A stretch of 64,000 nucleotides of DNA from assembly GCA_956465555.1 (NCBI GenBank), contig OY101125.1, positions 1,056,501 through 1,120,500 of the forward strand. Reading direction: 5' to 3'. The notes under the pieces are model-generated. The model was not told the DNA's origin. It did no database searches and saw nothing but the letters and a program-made list of their open reading frames with translations. Positions 32,380-42,620 of the stretch are shown here, piece by piece (positions within the stretch are counted from its first letter, which is position 1; every line of letters begins with the position of its first letter). A program made the position numbers and the translations under genes. Origin of the DNA: Nitzschia sp. pyKryTriq1 (taxonomy: Eukaryota > Bacillariophyta > Bacillariophyceae > Bacillariales > Bacillariaceae).

Positions 32380-33777
32380 TCATGATGACGCCGAGAAGGA
32401 TTCTTCTTCTTCTTCTTCCATATCATTCTCTTCATTGGCTTCAATGACTTCCTCTTGTTCGTGTCGTGAGATGGTTGGAACTGCGGCTTGAAATCGCCGT
32501 TGCCAATACAGCTCTTCATGATCCAACCCAATCACTTGATCCAAGGAATGATACCCGTTGTCTTTGAGGATTTGCGCCAAGTCATGTCGTAACGTAGAGA
32601 CAAGCCCTGGCCCTTGGACGATCATCCCCGAATATACTTGCACCACACTAGCTCCAGCTTTGATCTTTTCAAAGGCATCGTGAGCGGAAAAGATTCCCCC
32701 GACTCCAATGATGGGGAGTTGTCCTTTGGTTGCGGCGTACAAGAGTCGAATGCATTCCGTCGATCGTCGACACAAGGGTCTTCCAGACAAGCCACCCACC
32801 TCGTGTCGATGCGGAGATTGTAGTCCATTGGGACGTGCGGTAGTTGTATTGGTGACAATAATGCCATCTACCTTGCCGGCCTCTTTCAACTGCAAAAGAA
32901 TAACTGCAATCTCTTCCAATTGGTCGTTGGTCAAATCGGGAGATAATTTGACCAGCAAGGGGGGTACTTGCTCTAGTTCTAATTGTTGACGTGTTTCATC
33001 GCATCCGGACAAGAGATACTCAAGCGATTCCGTGGATTGCAAATCTCTCAATCCTGGAGTATTGGGACTCGATACATTGACCACCAAATAGTCCGCAAAA
33101 GGGCCCAATTCTCGTATCAAAGTTTGATAATCTTCTAGAGGAGTTTCCGAAGTCTTGTTTTTCCCTAGATTCACACCCAATAATCCCCTCGAGTTATTTT
33201 TGTTGTTGTTGCGATGATTCTTCTGTTTGGCCCGAAAGGCTTGTAGTCGTTCTCTGACCGCTTGCATGCCTTGACTGTTAAAGCCGTAACGGTTGATGAT
33301 CGCGTCGTCTTCCAAAAGTCGAAACATGCGAGGAGATGGATTTCCCGGCTGTGGTTCCAGCGTGACAGAACCAATCTCGACAAATCCAAAGCCCAAGTCC
33401 AACAAGGGCTCTATTCCTTCGGCATCTTTATCAAAGCCCGCCGCCAAGCCAATGGGATTAGGAATCGTCGGCCCACCCGGCCAAATCGTCTGTTCGACAT
33501 TTAAGTGCTGTTCCACGCTCGAAGGTCGATGCGTCGGAGCCCACTGCGGATATTTCCTCAAAAGTTCAATAGCTAAATGGTGGGCTTGTTCGGGATTGGA
33601 AATGTATCGCAACAAGGGAGTGGCGACGCGATCCGCCAGAGCATGATACGTGGCACTGGAACGGCCTTGACTGGGCACGTGCGTCGTCACCTCCAGCGTT
33701 CCCACCACCACTACGCCACCGACTACTGTGCGAAAAGTAGTGCGCCGTAAGGACTGTAAGAGAGATCGAGTCGCCAT
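32380..33777 (-). CDS. Class 2 dihydroorotate dehydrogenase (mitochondrial)
   Basis: Single exon, 465 residues from an ATG at 33777. It oxidises dihydroorotate to orotate with FMN and passes electrons to quinone, the fourth step of pyrimidine synthesis. The basic N-terminus and the helix TVVGGVVVVGTLEV fit a mitochondrial inner-membrane anchor. Core motifs: PIGLAAGFDKDAEGI, VEIGSVTLEPQPGNP, INRYGFNSQG, LVVNVSSPNTPGLRDLQ (the serine of class 2 enzymes), KLSPDLT, IIVTNTT, GGLSGRPL, and IGVGGIFSAHDAFEKIKAGA, then VQVYSG. An Asn/Lys-rich insert (~KNHRNNNKNNSRG) and an acidic Glu/Ser tail are diatom-type additions outside the barrel. All expected sites are present. Confidence 0.96.
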   Translation of the reverse strand: MATRSLLQSLRRTTFRTVVGGVVVVGTLEVTTHVPSQGRSSATYHALADRVATPLLRYISNPEQAHHLAIELLRKYPQWAPTHRPSSVEQHLNVEQTIWPGGPTIPNPIGLAAGFDKDAEGIEPLLDLGFGFVEIGSVTLEPQPGNPSPRMFRLLEDDAIINRYGFNSQGMQAVRERLQAFRAKQKNHRNNNKNNSRGLLGVNLGKNKTSETPLEDYQTLIRELGPFADYLVVNVSSPNTPGLRDLQSTESLEYLLSGCDETRQQLELEQVPPLLVKLSPDLTNDQLEEIAVILLQLKEAGKVDGIIVTNTTTARPNGLQSPHRHEVGGLSGRPLCRRSTECIRLLYAATKGQLPIIGVGGIFSAHDAFEKIKAGASVVQVYSGMIVQGPGLVSTLRHDLAQILKDNGYHSLDQVIGLDHEELYWQRRFQAAVPTISRHEQEEVIEANEENDMEEEEEESFSASS

Positions 33778-34914
33778 GGTTGCAATTAAAAATTGGAAGC
33801 TTGTTGAGATGTTATGATGCTGTACAATGGACGTTGGTTACAGGGTAGAGACATCACTTCCGATGACGATGTGCATGTTGTGCGTTGCTCGTGGGTGGGA
33901 TTTGACATCAAACCGATGACGATGTGCATGGTGCATGTTGGGTGTGATTGTGATGGGCGCGGTGACGCGACGATCGCGGCGAGATGCTGACGATGAGGGA
34001 AGATATTTCTTTTCTTCGCCTCCCATGATGATGATACGATCCATGATCAAGCAAGTATAAGATGGCGAGCCAGCGCGCATATGATAAGGCCGTTACCATG
34101 TGGCTTGCGCCAGCCGGCCATTAGCGAGTTGGCGATAGCAAATCATCCTGATTGAAGCTGGTACCTGAAAACCCGAATGTGAGGATGTAAACCGATACCC
34201 TCTATACCAAGACCAAGTCCTTGCATGGCCACATCGGCGCCCAACTATTCACACACAAGTGCGGGTTCGCTGCACCATACGACCTCCAAAGGGCGAATGG
34301 CGAGGAAATAGGCCAAAGCCTAAGGGATTTTGCCGCTGAGTTCGGGAAGCCAGAGCACCTCACCTTTGACGGCGCATTAGCCCAAAAGGGACCATGTACG
34401 AATTCGAAGTAGTATACTTCTAGCAAGAACCAGGTACATCAGTACATACACGCACCATTCGACGACGACTCCTCAACAGACTTGGAGGATCACGGACAGC
34501 CAATCAAAATACTCCTATATATTTTGAACGGTGAAGATTCCAAATTCCATCCTTCGGTTCCGATAACACGTGGATCGATTTGCCGGCTGATTGTATCGAA
34601 TCATCATCAGCAGCATCGCATGAGATGCACTGGCGTCATCGCATCGTGTAAAAGAAAAGGTTGAAGGAAGAAAACATTCTAAGAGCCCAAAGCAAGGAAG
34701 AACTTGCCGTGTTATATTATAGACGAATCATCCACTATTTTACGAGTACAGTATCTATTAGCTGCTTGTAATAGAACTGTATCATACTGTAGCGAGCGCA
34801 CTCGTCATTGATCCAGAAGAGCAGAACGACAGCATATCTGTATTCATTACAAATCAGAAGAAGAATCATCAAAAAGTGTCATCACTCTCCGGACTCTGAT
34901 CTTTCTTAAAAATC
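33778..34914. other. Intergenic region with direct repeats and an LTR-element fossil
   Basis: 1,137 bp upstream of both flanking genes (divergent). A short direct repeat (CCGATGACGATGTGCATG) occurs near 33857 and 33912. The retrotransposon fragment at 34191-34409 is listed separately. The remaining DNA up to the AlgH-like start shows no supported gene. Confidence 0.5.
34191..34409 (+). mobile_element. LTR-retrotransposon integrase fossil (Copia-like, diatom CoDi type)
   Basis: A ~73-residue stretch reads like part of an integrase core (TDTLYTKTKSL, HIGAQLFTHKCGFAAPYDLQ, GKPEHLTFDGA), as in Copia-type elements common in diatoms. No LTRs, reverse transcriptase or capsid part is seen nearby, so only a small broken relic remains. 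Age cannot be measured here; loss of everything but one fragment points to an old insertion. Confidence 0.65.
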
Positions 34915-36590
34915 ATGATTCCGCCTCCATTCTCTTCAGGCTCGACAGTCGTGGTGGTAGCCTTATTGTGGACACTCCAGTCGTCCACATCATTTACCTT
35001 GGTGCCGGCTGCCCCTGCATGTCCATCAGGTGGAGCAGCCACGATGATGAAACCGTTGGGACGATCCTCACAATTAGAAGAGCGACGGAAAAACAAATCA
35101 TCACGTCTTTACAATGCTCTCCGCGATGATGACGAAGGTGACGACGATGAGGACGACGACGAATACATTGATACCGCCAGTTTGGGAGATTGGAGAAGCT
35201 TTCGCCGGTCTCTTGCCATGACTGCGTCATCATCCGAAGAGGACGAATCATCATCAGCATCGTCATCGCCGGCGAATACTGCTGCCGCGAAGAAAAAGAA
35301 GAAGAGTGTCACTCGCACCACTACGTCCACCACTGCCGTTGTTTCGGTTTCCAAAGAAAATGAAGAGCTTCTGGCAAGTCAAAATGAAGAATTGCACGAA
35401 GAATACAAATCGGGAGTCTGGGCCCATTTAACATCCACGGTACGTTCACAATGATCTCTTGTTGTGCTCCTTTTCCATTCCATGTTAGCTCACGATAAAA
35501 ACATGTTCGTTGTTGCCGTTGCTGTTGTTAGCCCGAAGCCGGAGGCTTGGTAGTCCGCATGCCTCTGGAGATGGAATTGTATCGCAATCATAAACATTCG
35601 ATCATGGGACGACGATTGCAAAAGAGTCTCGAAGACGGTGCCGAAATGGGAGTCTGGTACGCCCGCGCCAAACGAATGATTGAGGAAGAAATGAAAAGTA
35701 TTGCCGGCAAAGCGGACGAACAAGGTCAGATCGATGCGACACGACTAGGTGACGACTCGTCGGAGCTCTTGAGTTTATACTTGGACAATCAAGAGACGTG
35801 GCAAGAAGTGTGTCTAGTGTTGGATCACAATGGTGGGAAAGCGAAGACTTTGGTCTTGAACCGGCCCATGGCTTTTAAATTGACCGAGAATTTGGGAAAG
35901 TTGGTGCTCAATGGAGCCTTTTCGAGAAAGGGCAATGATATGAAACTAGTTGAGAGACGGGATACAATGCGATTCATGATGGCCTTTTCGAGTGAATGTG
36001 CTGTGTACGTCGGTGGACCCGACGATCAAGGCGAGCCAGCCATTATGATTCATGGTATCAAAGATTTGCCGGGGGCAGAAGAAATCAGTCCGGGAAGCAA
36101 TATTTATCGGGGAGGCATTGACGCTGCTGTCGATGGCGTATTGGAGGGCAAGTACAGTGCATTGGAATTTCGGTTCTTTGTGGGATGTCACAAGTATGAA
36201 GAGTCGGCCTTGGATGTGGCGGTTCATTTGGGCAAATATCAACCCATTGCCTGTGCGAGATCAGTGGCATTGAAACAATGTATATCACTTCCCAAGCCAC
36301 TCTGGCATGAAGGTACGTTTTCTCGAAATATTTTATTATTGGGGATTGGACAATGAATGCACTCAGACTTTCTTGTCGTGTTTCCTTTTCTCAATTTTGT
36401 AGTATTGGAATTATGTGGTGGGTCCATGACCGATCTGTCCACACTGGAATTGATGAAGCGCGGCGACGTTCAAATTGAAGTAGTCGACGAAAGCGAGTAC
36501 GATGAAGATGACGATGAAGAAGGGGAGATCATCGATGAGTTGGGCGAGCTGGACAATTTTGATGACGAGGACGACGACATTTATCTCTAG
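34915..36590 (+). CDS. Plastid-targeted AlgH/UPF0301 (DUF179) family protein
   Basis: Three exons, join(34915..35439,35532..36312,36403..36590), 497 residues; introns of 92 and 90 bp are in phase. The signal peptide ends SSTSFTLVP, a plastid cleavage motif. Residues ~55-160 are acidic and Ser-rich, likely disordered. The folded part starts GGLVVRMPLEMELY and shows the DUF179 pattern: VCLVLDHNGGKAKTLVLNRP, AVYVGGPDDQGEPAIMIHG, GSNIYRGGID, FRFFVGCHKYEESALD. UPF0301 proteins are widespread in bacteria and plastids, with no firm function. The last exon adds a very acidic tail (DEDDDEEGE). The charged segment after the first DUF179 strand is an insertion compared with bacterial members. Confidence 0.87.
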
Positions 36591-36812
36591 AGGACAACAC
36601 AGAATCATCCCTACTTTTCATTCGTTCGTAGACTCTAGCAGGAAGACTAATGTTTACGAGTATAACCTCTCTAGAACTTTATTTTCGAAAGTTGATCAGC
36701 TTGCATTTCAGCCCGGTTAGATGTCCCACTATGAGGGGATCAGATCATGGTTTTATCCTTTTCATTTTCCATCACTTCAACGCGTCGCTTCTTGGAGGGG
36801 GAAAGGCCATGG

Positions 36813-37043
36813 ATGTCGACAATATGTCAAGTGCAGCGCGCTAGTTTGAGGACTTGTGTATGTCTGATACTGTTCAGTGCTGTGGCTGGTGCAGCAGAAA
36901 ACAATGACAGGATCTTCTGCTCGGAAGATACTTTTGTCTGTTCCACCGCCGGCAGAAGCAGATACTTCCACTTGGTCTTTTCAGCAGACTTCTGGCAAAA
37001 TCAAGAGGCGGGGCAACTCACAACCAAAACAGGAGGACAATGA
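36813..37043 (+). CDS. Possible small secreted protein
   Basis: Open frame of 76 residues from an ATG. A hydrophobic segment, LRTCVCLILFSAVAGAAE, looks like a signal peptide with an AGA-type cleavage site, followed by a short Cys-containing mature part. It sits in a 525-bp gap between the AlgH-like gene and a minus-strand membrane gene. No homologue is recognised, and frames of this size are common by chance, so this is only a candidate. Confidence 0.25.
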   Translation: MSTICQVQRASLRTCVCLILFSAVAGAAENNDRIFCSEDTFVCSTAGRSRYFHLVFSADFWQNQEAGQLTTKTGGQ

Positions 37044-37115
37044 ATCCAAGGAGGTCGTTCTGAACAATACTAATTGGGTCATAAACTTTGTCACTTTCCC
37101 GAAAAAAGTGTGGCG

Positions 37116-37670
37116 CTAGGTTTGCTTGTCAATTTGTGGCTTGCCAGTGGCTTGTCGTACGTAGTCGGTGTGCCAATTGCCCCTCCAGACGATGACAAAT
37201 GCAAAAATGAGGAAGGACATGAGTACAATATAAAACTCAGACATGCCTAAATCTTGCACACCCTTTCGTGCAGCATACTCGAAAGCAATAAAGACAAGCG
37301 TATAGGGAAGAACGGTCGCGGTCTGCAAAGCTTTGTTGCTAAGAAGCGACGGTTTTGCCCTGGTTCGGCGAAGGGAAGCAGCCGGCCGAACTAAAAGGAG
37401 AAACCAGACAGCACAGAAGACGTAAGAGTACACAGCGATCACCCCCAAAACACCCCAATAGTAAGGCGAACGCAGAAACCAATGGTTCACAAGAAAGGCC
37501 GACGCACCAGATAGATGGATCAACAGATAGCGCCATTCTTCAAGGCGCGCTTCATCGCGGAGAAGTACTTTTTCCCACATCAACACTAGATAGATGTAGG
37601 AGAGGCTCGCACCGAAGAGCAACTCATGGTAGTCGACGTTTCCCTGCCAGTCTGGATCAATCCTGATCAT
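37116..37670 (-). CDS. Hypothetical five-helix membrane protein
   Basis: Single exon, 184 residues from the first in-frame ATG (37670). Hydrophobic segments lie at about 16-36, 49-66, 70-95, 115-136 and 143-163, separated by short charged loops (RDEARLEEWRY, RRTRAKPS). I do not recognise the family. It is head-to-head with the eight-helix protein at 37941, with 270 bp between the starts, so the two may share a promoter. Confidence 0.7.
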   Translation of the reverse strand: MIRIDPDWQGNVDYHELLFGASLSYIYLVLMWEKVLLRDEARLEEWRYLLIHLSGASAFLVNHWFLRSPYYWGVLGVIAVYSYVFCAVWFLLLVRPAASLRRTRAKPSLLSNKALQTATVLPYTLVFIAFEYAARKGVQDLGMSEFYIVLMSFLIFAFVIVWRGNWHTDYVRQATGKPQIDKQT

Positions 37671-37940
37671 GGTTAGAGTATTTTTGGTTTTGTTTTCTTG
37701 TGACCCCTTTGCCAAGGAGCATCATAATACTGGTCGTGGGTTTGCACAGCTGCCTTGGAACCGGGGTATGGGAAAATAAAAAGCGAACTCTCTCTCTCTG
37801 CATGACACGCGTACTTATTGTACGCTGCCGCCACAAAAAGAACCCGAAACCCGAACAGAACAAAAAAACAATTCTCAAAATGGCAAAAAGAAGATGAACA
37901 TCTAAGCTGCAGACCCGCCTCAGTTTACCAAATTAAGACC

Positions 37941-38849
37941 ATGAAGACAATTAGATCTGTATCCTTAACCTCGTCCCTGTGGATGATAGTTATAGCCGCC
38001 TCTGTCCTAGGCCTGGCAACAACATACGCAGTATGGAAAATGCAAGCCATGGACTGCGATGAGTGCATTTCACGAGTGCCCTCCTCCTCCTCCTCGGACC
38101 CTCCTCCATGCCTCAAGGCCCCCGAGTGCGAACTTTTTCTCCGTGAATGGGGTTGGTCCTTCCTGCTCATTCTTACCCACCTGTTACCCTTCGCCTTGAT
38201 CCCTGCCACCATGAATATCATATGGCAACGATTGGAGCATCTTCACAGTACCAATCCAAACAAGGATATGAGCGGGTTTAGCCTTCTCTTAGGCATCGCT
38301 AGCCTCGGTATTGCCTGCAGCTTTGAGTTTGGCTATCACGTGGATCAATACTGGTACTATAGGGATAGCTTCCACACTGGCAACTTCTTCTTCTACTTCT
38401 TTCTCATCTCATCCTTTTGCCTCTGGGCGGACGGCTTTGGGAGGAGTCGTGCGGTGGATGCCCTCTTTGTTGTTTGTTTGGTATCCTTTGTCCTTCTCTA
38501 CCCCATTGGTGCTTCCTTGCATGCAACAATCTTCAAAGTTCCCATCTACGTGGCTCTTACAGTAACCTTTGTCTTTGTGACATCGCGGGGCGCGGCCATG
38601 CTTCATGACCGGCGCATGCTGTGGGTGCCCTTCTTTTCTGTGGGCGTCAATTTGTTTTTCATCGCTTTACTCAAGCAAGTGAATGAAAATGAGGCAGTCA
38701 TGGGTAAGGACTGGGAGCTCTCCAAGTGGAACTACATCTATCACGTAGCGCACGACCTTTTGGGGACAGAGATGGGGGTTGGTGTATTTGCCTATCTTAT
38801 GTACAACAATCCTCGTCATTGTGACACAACGCATCACAAACAGATCTAG
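37941..38849 (+). CDS. Hypothetical multi-pass (about eight-helix) membrane protein
   Basis: Single exon, 302 residues from the first in-frame ATG (37941). A first helix, WMIVIAASVLGLATTYAVW, is followed by a short Cys- and Ser-rich luminal loop and about seven further helices. Polar residues in the membrane include SFEFGYHVDQYWYYRD and YHVAHDLLGTEMG. The H-x-x-H-D near the last helix loosely recalls the CREST hydrolases (alkaline ceramidase, PAQR), but the rest does not clearly match, so I leave the function open. Divergent neighbour: the five-helix protein ending at 37116. Confidence 0.75.
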   Translation: MKTIRSVSLTSSLWMIVIAASVLGLATTYAVWKMQAMDCDECISRVPSSSSSDPPPCLKAPECELFLREWGWSFLLILTHLLPFALIPATMNIIWQRLEHLHSTNPNKDMSGFSLLLGIASLGIACSFEFGYHVDQYWYYRDSFHTGNFFFYFFLISSFCLWADGFGRSRAVDALFVVCLVSFVLLYPIGASLHATIFKVPIYVALTVTFVFVTSRGAAMLHDRRMLWVPFFSVGVNLFFIALLKQVNENEAVMGKDWELSKWNYIYHVAHDLLGTEMGVGVFAYLMYNNPRHCDTTHHKQI

Positions 38850-39113
38850 CCTTGATCCCACATCAACTTTACACCAGACATTGATTGATGAAGACTGCGA
38901 AAGGAGCGGTCCAAGATGAATATATAAATCACGTTGGGTCTCGCGGCACCGAAATCTCCACTGGAATCGGTTTTGCGCTTGCGCGCAATCTCCTGTATTA
39001 AACTCTTGTCTACAGGTCATGTCACCTCTTCCCCTCCTTTCTGAAGGTGTTGGAGAAGAACATCCACATGAAAATCCATCAATGGAATACGTCCCAGTCC
39101 AGCCTTCTTTCGA

Positions 39114-39281
39114 TTAGGTCAAAGAATACATATGCATTTTACTTTCAAATTCATGTTGCCCAGTGTAGGTGCCATAGGGATTGCCTTCGGGGTCAAACTC
39201 GGAGCAACAATCTGACTCAGCAGTTGTTGCGAGAGCAATCAGCAAAGCAAGAGCTGCAAGGAACCTGAAGAGGGTGTTCAT
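39114..39281 (-). CDS. Very small secreted peptide
   Basis: Frame of 55 residues from an ATG at 39281. The first 22 residues (MNTLFRFLAALALLIALATT) form a textbook signal peptide with an A-E-S cleavage zone. The mature part is ~33 residues, begins with SDCC, and is acidic (SEFDPEGNPYGTYTGQHEFE). A GTAAAA motif after HEFE could be a splice donor, so a longer spliced product is possible. It lies 86 bp from the stop of the GT61-like gene on the same strand. No family recognised. Confidence 0.5.
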   Translation of the reverse strand: MNTLFRFLAALALLIALATTAESDCCSEFDPEGNPYGTYTGQHEFESKMHMYSLT

Positions 39282-39367
39282 TTCAAGGTAGTCCGGACTC
39301 TATTACAACAATCGGCCTACCTCTTAACGACTTTTTTCTTATCTTTCCCGGCGGGCATGTCGTCGAC

Positions 39368-40837
39368 CTATGAGTCCAAAGCACCTTCCATGGAGCTCAA
39401 AAAGTTCATTGTTTCCTGTTCCCGATGAACCATCTCATCACAACAACGCCTCCATCGTTCCACCAAAAGAGTAACCCCCTCTTGGATGCGTTCCTTGGAG
39501 GGTTGAAGAAAACCAACATCACGTTGAAGGCTATCGACCGTAGAATCCGACGCATTCTTTGCTAAGTAAATGTAAGCATGTTCCAATCCTCTCGTCGCTG
39601 CAAGAGTACCATAGAAACGAGGGAAAAAGTACTTGTCGGGTAGCAATTCAAGAACACCTCCGCAGCGGGGCATGAACGCAGCTCCTGTCTCTTGGGCACC
39701 ATGAGGAGTAATGAGAATATCAATGCTGGCCATCATTCCAACTTGATTCAGGAAAGGCGCGCTTTCAAAATATATCACTGGGATATTATACGTGAGATTA
39801 TAATGCATCTTCAATTGTTGGGCAACGTCCTTGACATTCTTGATTCTTCGAGAGTGGAGTCGACTGAGAATACCGATTCGAGGAAAGTTGGACGAGTGGT
39901 GACAGAAGGACGATGGAATTACATGACTCAAATTCAAAGATGACAAAACACTGTCGCGAAGTGAAATCATATCCTCAATTGATGTCACCTGATAGTGGTC
40001 ACCATTTGCCTGAAGAATGGGACCTCTGGCAAGTGCGGACACGGATTGCTCATTCTCCGAAGCAATTGGGAGCGAGGCCACACTCGATGCATTCAAAACA
40101 TGAACACCAGCTTGTTGGATGGCACCGATGATTCCACGGTTGAACTCCTTGTCCATGGCCAGTTTCCAGTGATACTCGCCACTGGTGACGAATATGGGTG
40201 TTTTGTGTTCATTCGCTCGCCAAAATGACCAGCAACGAAAAAGTTGCTGAGCCAAATGCGGAAAAAAGAAAGAGTACTGATAGTCCATAAATCGACAAGT
40301 TGCATACCCTTGACCACTCGAAGGAACATTGACTACAGGTACCACCACTTTATCTTCATCCAATACCATAAAATCTGTTAGCGGCACCAGGACACTCTCT
40401 TTGTAGTTTGTCAGAACTGCGCTTTGGCCAGGGAATCTTTGAATGGCGGGTCCTTTACTTGTGGCGTCTCCATCGGTGCCTGACTCCACTGAATCCTCCT
40501 TGATTTCAGCATGGGGCCAAAAGCTCGGGCGGTACAAGTGCTGAGCTCCCAAAACGCCGTTTTTACTTTCGTTTTGCCCCACGGCCAGAAATCGGCGATC
40601 GTTGCTCAGATCGGATGAGGGAACAAATCCCCCTTGACCGGATGCTTGATGGTTCCCATTATTATTCGAAGCCTGCGTTGGCACATTCATTTGAAGTTGC
40701 AATGCAATTTCATCTTTGATGTAAATCGATGGATCATTTAGAATCGTTTGCACTATTAAAATGCTGCCGACAATGAGTGATAGCTTGGGTCCCAGACGGA
40801 TCAAGGAGTTCCAGTCAAATTCACTCTGATTCCTCAT
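39368..40837 (-). CDS. GT61-like (DUF563) type II membrane glycosyltransferase
   Basis: Single exon, 489 residues from an ATG at 40837. A short cytosolic leader and a signal anchor (LIVGSILIVQTIL, ~20-33) indicate a Golgi type II protein. The catalytic part shows the GT61 pattern: RIGILSRLHSRRIKNV, then DILITPHGAQETGAAFMPRC, then GGVLELLPDKYFFPRFY. GT61 enzymes transfer xylose, arabinose or GlcNAc in plants, animals and protists; the acceptor here is unknown. The HGAGLTN motif usual in the family reads HGAQETG. Likely role: decoration of secreted or frustule-associated glycoproteins (inference). Confidence 0.85.
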   Translation of the reverse strand: MRNQSEFDWNSLIRLGPKLSLIVGSILIVQTILNDPSIYIKDEIALQLQMNVPTQASNNNGNHQASGQGGFVPSSDLSNDRRFLAVGQNESKNGVLGAQHLYRPSFWPHAEIKEDSVESGTDGDATSKGPAIQRFPGQSAVLTNYKESVLVPLTDFMVLDEDKVVVPVVNVPSSGQGYATCRFMDYQYSFFFPHLAQQLFRCWSFWRANEHKTPIFVTSGEYHWKLAMDKEFNRGIIGAIQQAGVHVLNASSVASLPIASENEQSVSALARGPILQANGDHYQVTSIEDMISLRDSVLSSLNLSHVIPSSFCHHSSNFPRIGILSRLHSRRIKNVKDVAQQLKMHYNLTYNIPVIYFESAPFLNQVGMMASIDILITPHGAQETGAAFMPRCGGVLELLPDKYFFPRFYGTLAATRGLEHAYIYLAKNASDSTVDSLQRDVGFLQPSKERIQEGVTLLVERWRRCCDEMVHREQETMNFLSSMEGALDS

Positions 40838-42620
40838 GATATATTTCCAGTCTTCAAGTAATAGCTAATGATTAATCTTTTCAGTACTGTAGTATCTGAT
40901 TTTTTGAGCACCACCTTTCTCAGTATCGCCTTTTTCATCAATCCACACAACAATACCAGGTACGGTACTTGTACACAGTAGTCCATCAAATAAAAAATAC
41001 GCACGATAGATGAAGATGGAGCAGTCGCCGTTATTTTTTCATCAACGGTGGGGGCAGGGGCCTTTGAATTCAAATTGAGTGATCGGATTAATCGTTCCTC
41101 ACAAGGCGAAGAATGCTCACCTCGCGTGAGTCCCTTAAGTATTTTCTACATTTTTAACTGTTGCAACATTCATGTTTATTCAGTATTGAATATATCATTC
41201 GGATTCAGAAATTCATGGGCCGCCCGCCGCCGGCCCATCATCGTCTTGTGTCTTGTGTGGCAACGTCAGGGTCCATACCTGGTACGTATGTACGAGTACT
41301 GTACTACCTGGTAGAACTCCCCTAGTTACTAAAAAAAGGGGAACTCCCATTAATGCCATTTCGAAAAAGTAGTGTCGCTATAGCGATATTTTATTTTATT
41401 GTTCTATTTTTTCCAATAGTAAAATGTTTCCTCGCCGAAAACAACACAACAACTGGTCGAAAGAGCATCGAATTTGGTCCGGGTCATCTTGTGTTATTAT
41501 CAGATGTTGCTTGCCCCTTGTCTTAGCAGCTGCGGAAGGTATTTGCTCTGAGCCGGGTCTTTATTGGCAGCTGTATATGTAGATACTGTTGTCTTTGATA
41601 AGGTAGGTATGGGAGAAATGAAACATGGTGATCACTCAAAATCTCCTATCACTCTCATCCGAGGACAGATCTTGATGATTGCTTTTTGCATATTCTATTC
41701 GATAGATGGGCACACAACAGCACAGCTCTCAAAAATCAAATTATGGAAGACCTTTCAATTGTGACAGCTGGCTGGTTATCATTCCTTGATCCATTTGAAC
41801 ACACCTTTTGCTAGTAAAAACAGCCAAATTGCTGGCAATGCATTCGATGAGGGGGCCGCCCTTCTTCATTACATTGGCTGGTGGAACTGCAACGGCCACT
41901 GGTGGTAGCAGCATTACTTGAAGAACGGCTGCTAGACTATACTGCTACAATGTATGTACGAGTACTACCGGTAACAATAGATGCTGCAATTATTCGAATC
42001 TATTAGTACTGGAGCTTTTTACGCGAATGCTTTCCGGTGGATTGATCGTCAGGGTCGTAGTGGTCATCCGGTTGGGTTAGTAAGTAAAGTACAGTACGTG
42101 TACCGGTAGCGGTGTGGAACTCGCTGCGGTGGGTTTTGAGGTAATTCTGGTGAGAGGTGAGAGAGGCCTTACGGAGAGATGTACCGGTAGTTTGTGTGGC
42201 CTAAAAATTTACCGGAAGCAGCACCTCCGGGGTGTTGTGTGTTGTCACCATTTCCGGTGGCGGGAAGACGTTCGTACAAGTACTGTACCAGTATCATACA
42301 GTACCGGAGCCCTCATCTCGAGGCCTCGTCTTAGGCCTCCTTCCAAAGGATATGCATCCGGTATCCGGGTTAACTGTCGTTTCCGGGGCAGGCATCCAGC
42401 GGGGACACACTATCCCGCCGTTTAGGGCAATCACAAAAGGCCATTTGCCATTTCGAAAATTTCCGTCATGCATGCGAACCAAAGAAACAAGGAAGCACAC
42501 AACGAACAACAACATCATTCATGAAACACGGAACGAATCATCGCTGAGACGACGTACAGTAATAACACTTCCATCCCTGCGCTGTGCACATACCTCCATT
42601 AGTTCCCTACACAAACCACC
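40838..42620. other. Long intergenic region with duplicated block and GTAC clusters
   Basis: 1,783 bp. It contains copy 1 of the duplicated block (40893-41268), GTAC-rich stretches at 40964-40985, 41275-41310, 42089-42110 and 42275-42306, and a promoter zone for the SulP gene. Frames such as 42232-42819 run into the SulP start in another frame and are rejected. No gene is supported. Confidence 0.5.
40893..41268. repeat. Duplicated upstream block, copy 1
   Basis: Shares long near-identical stretches with 45250-45664: TTGAGCACCACCTTTCTCAG, AAAAAATACGCACGATAG, TCAAATTGAGTGATCGGATT and ATTCGGATTCAGAAATTCAT. In copy 2 the block is the promoter-side flank of ST-B. Here it has no gene directly downstream, so it may be the remains of a duplicated promoter or a dispersed repeat. 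Confidence 0.85.
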
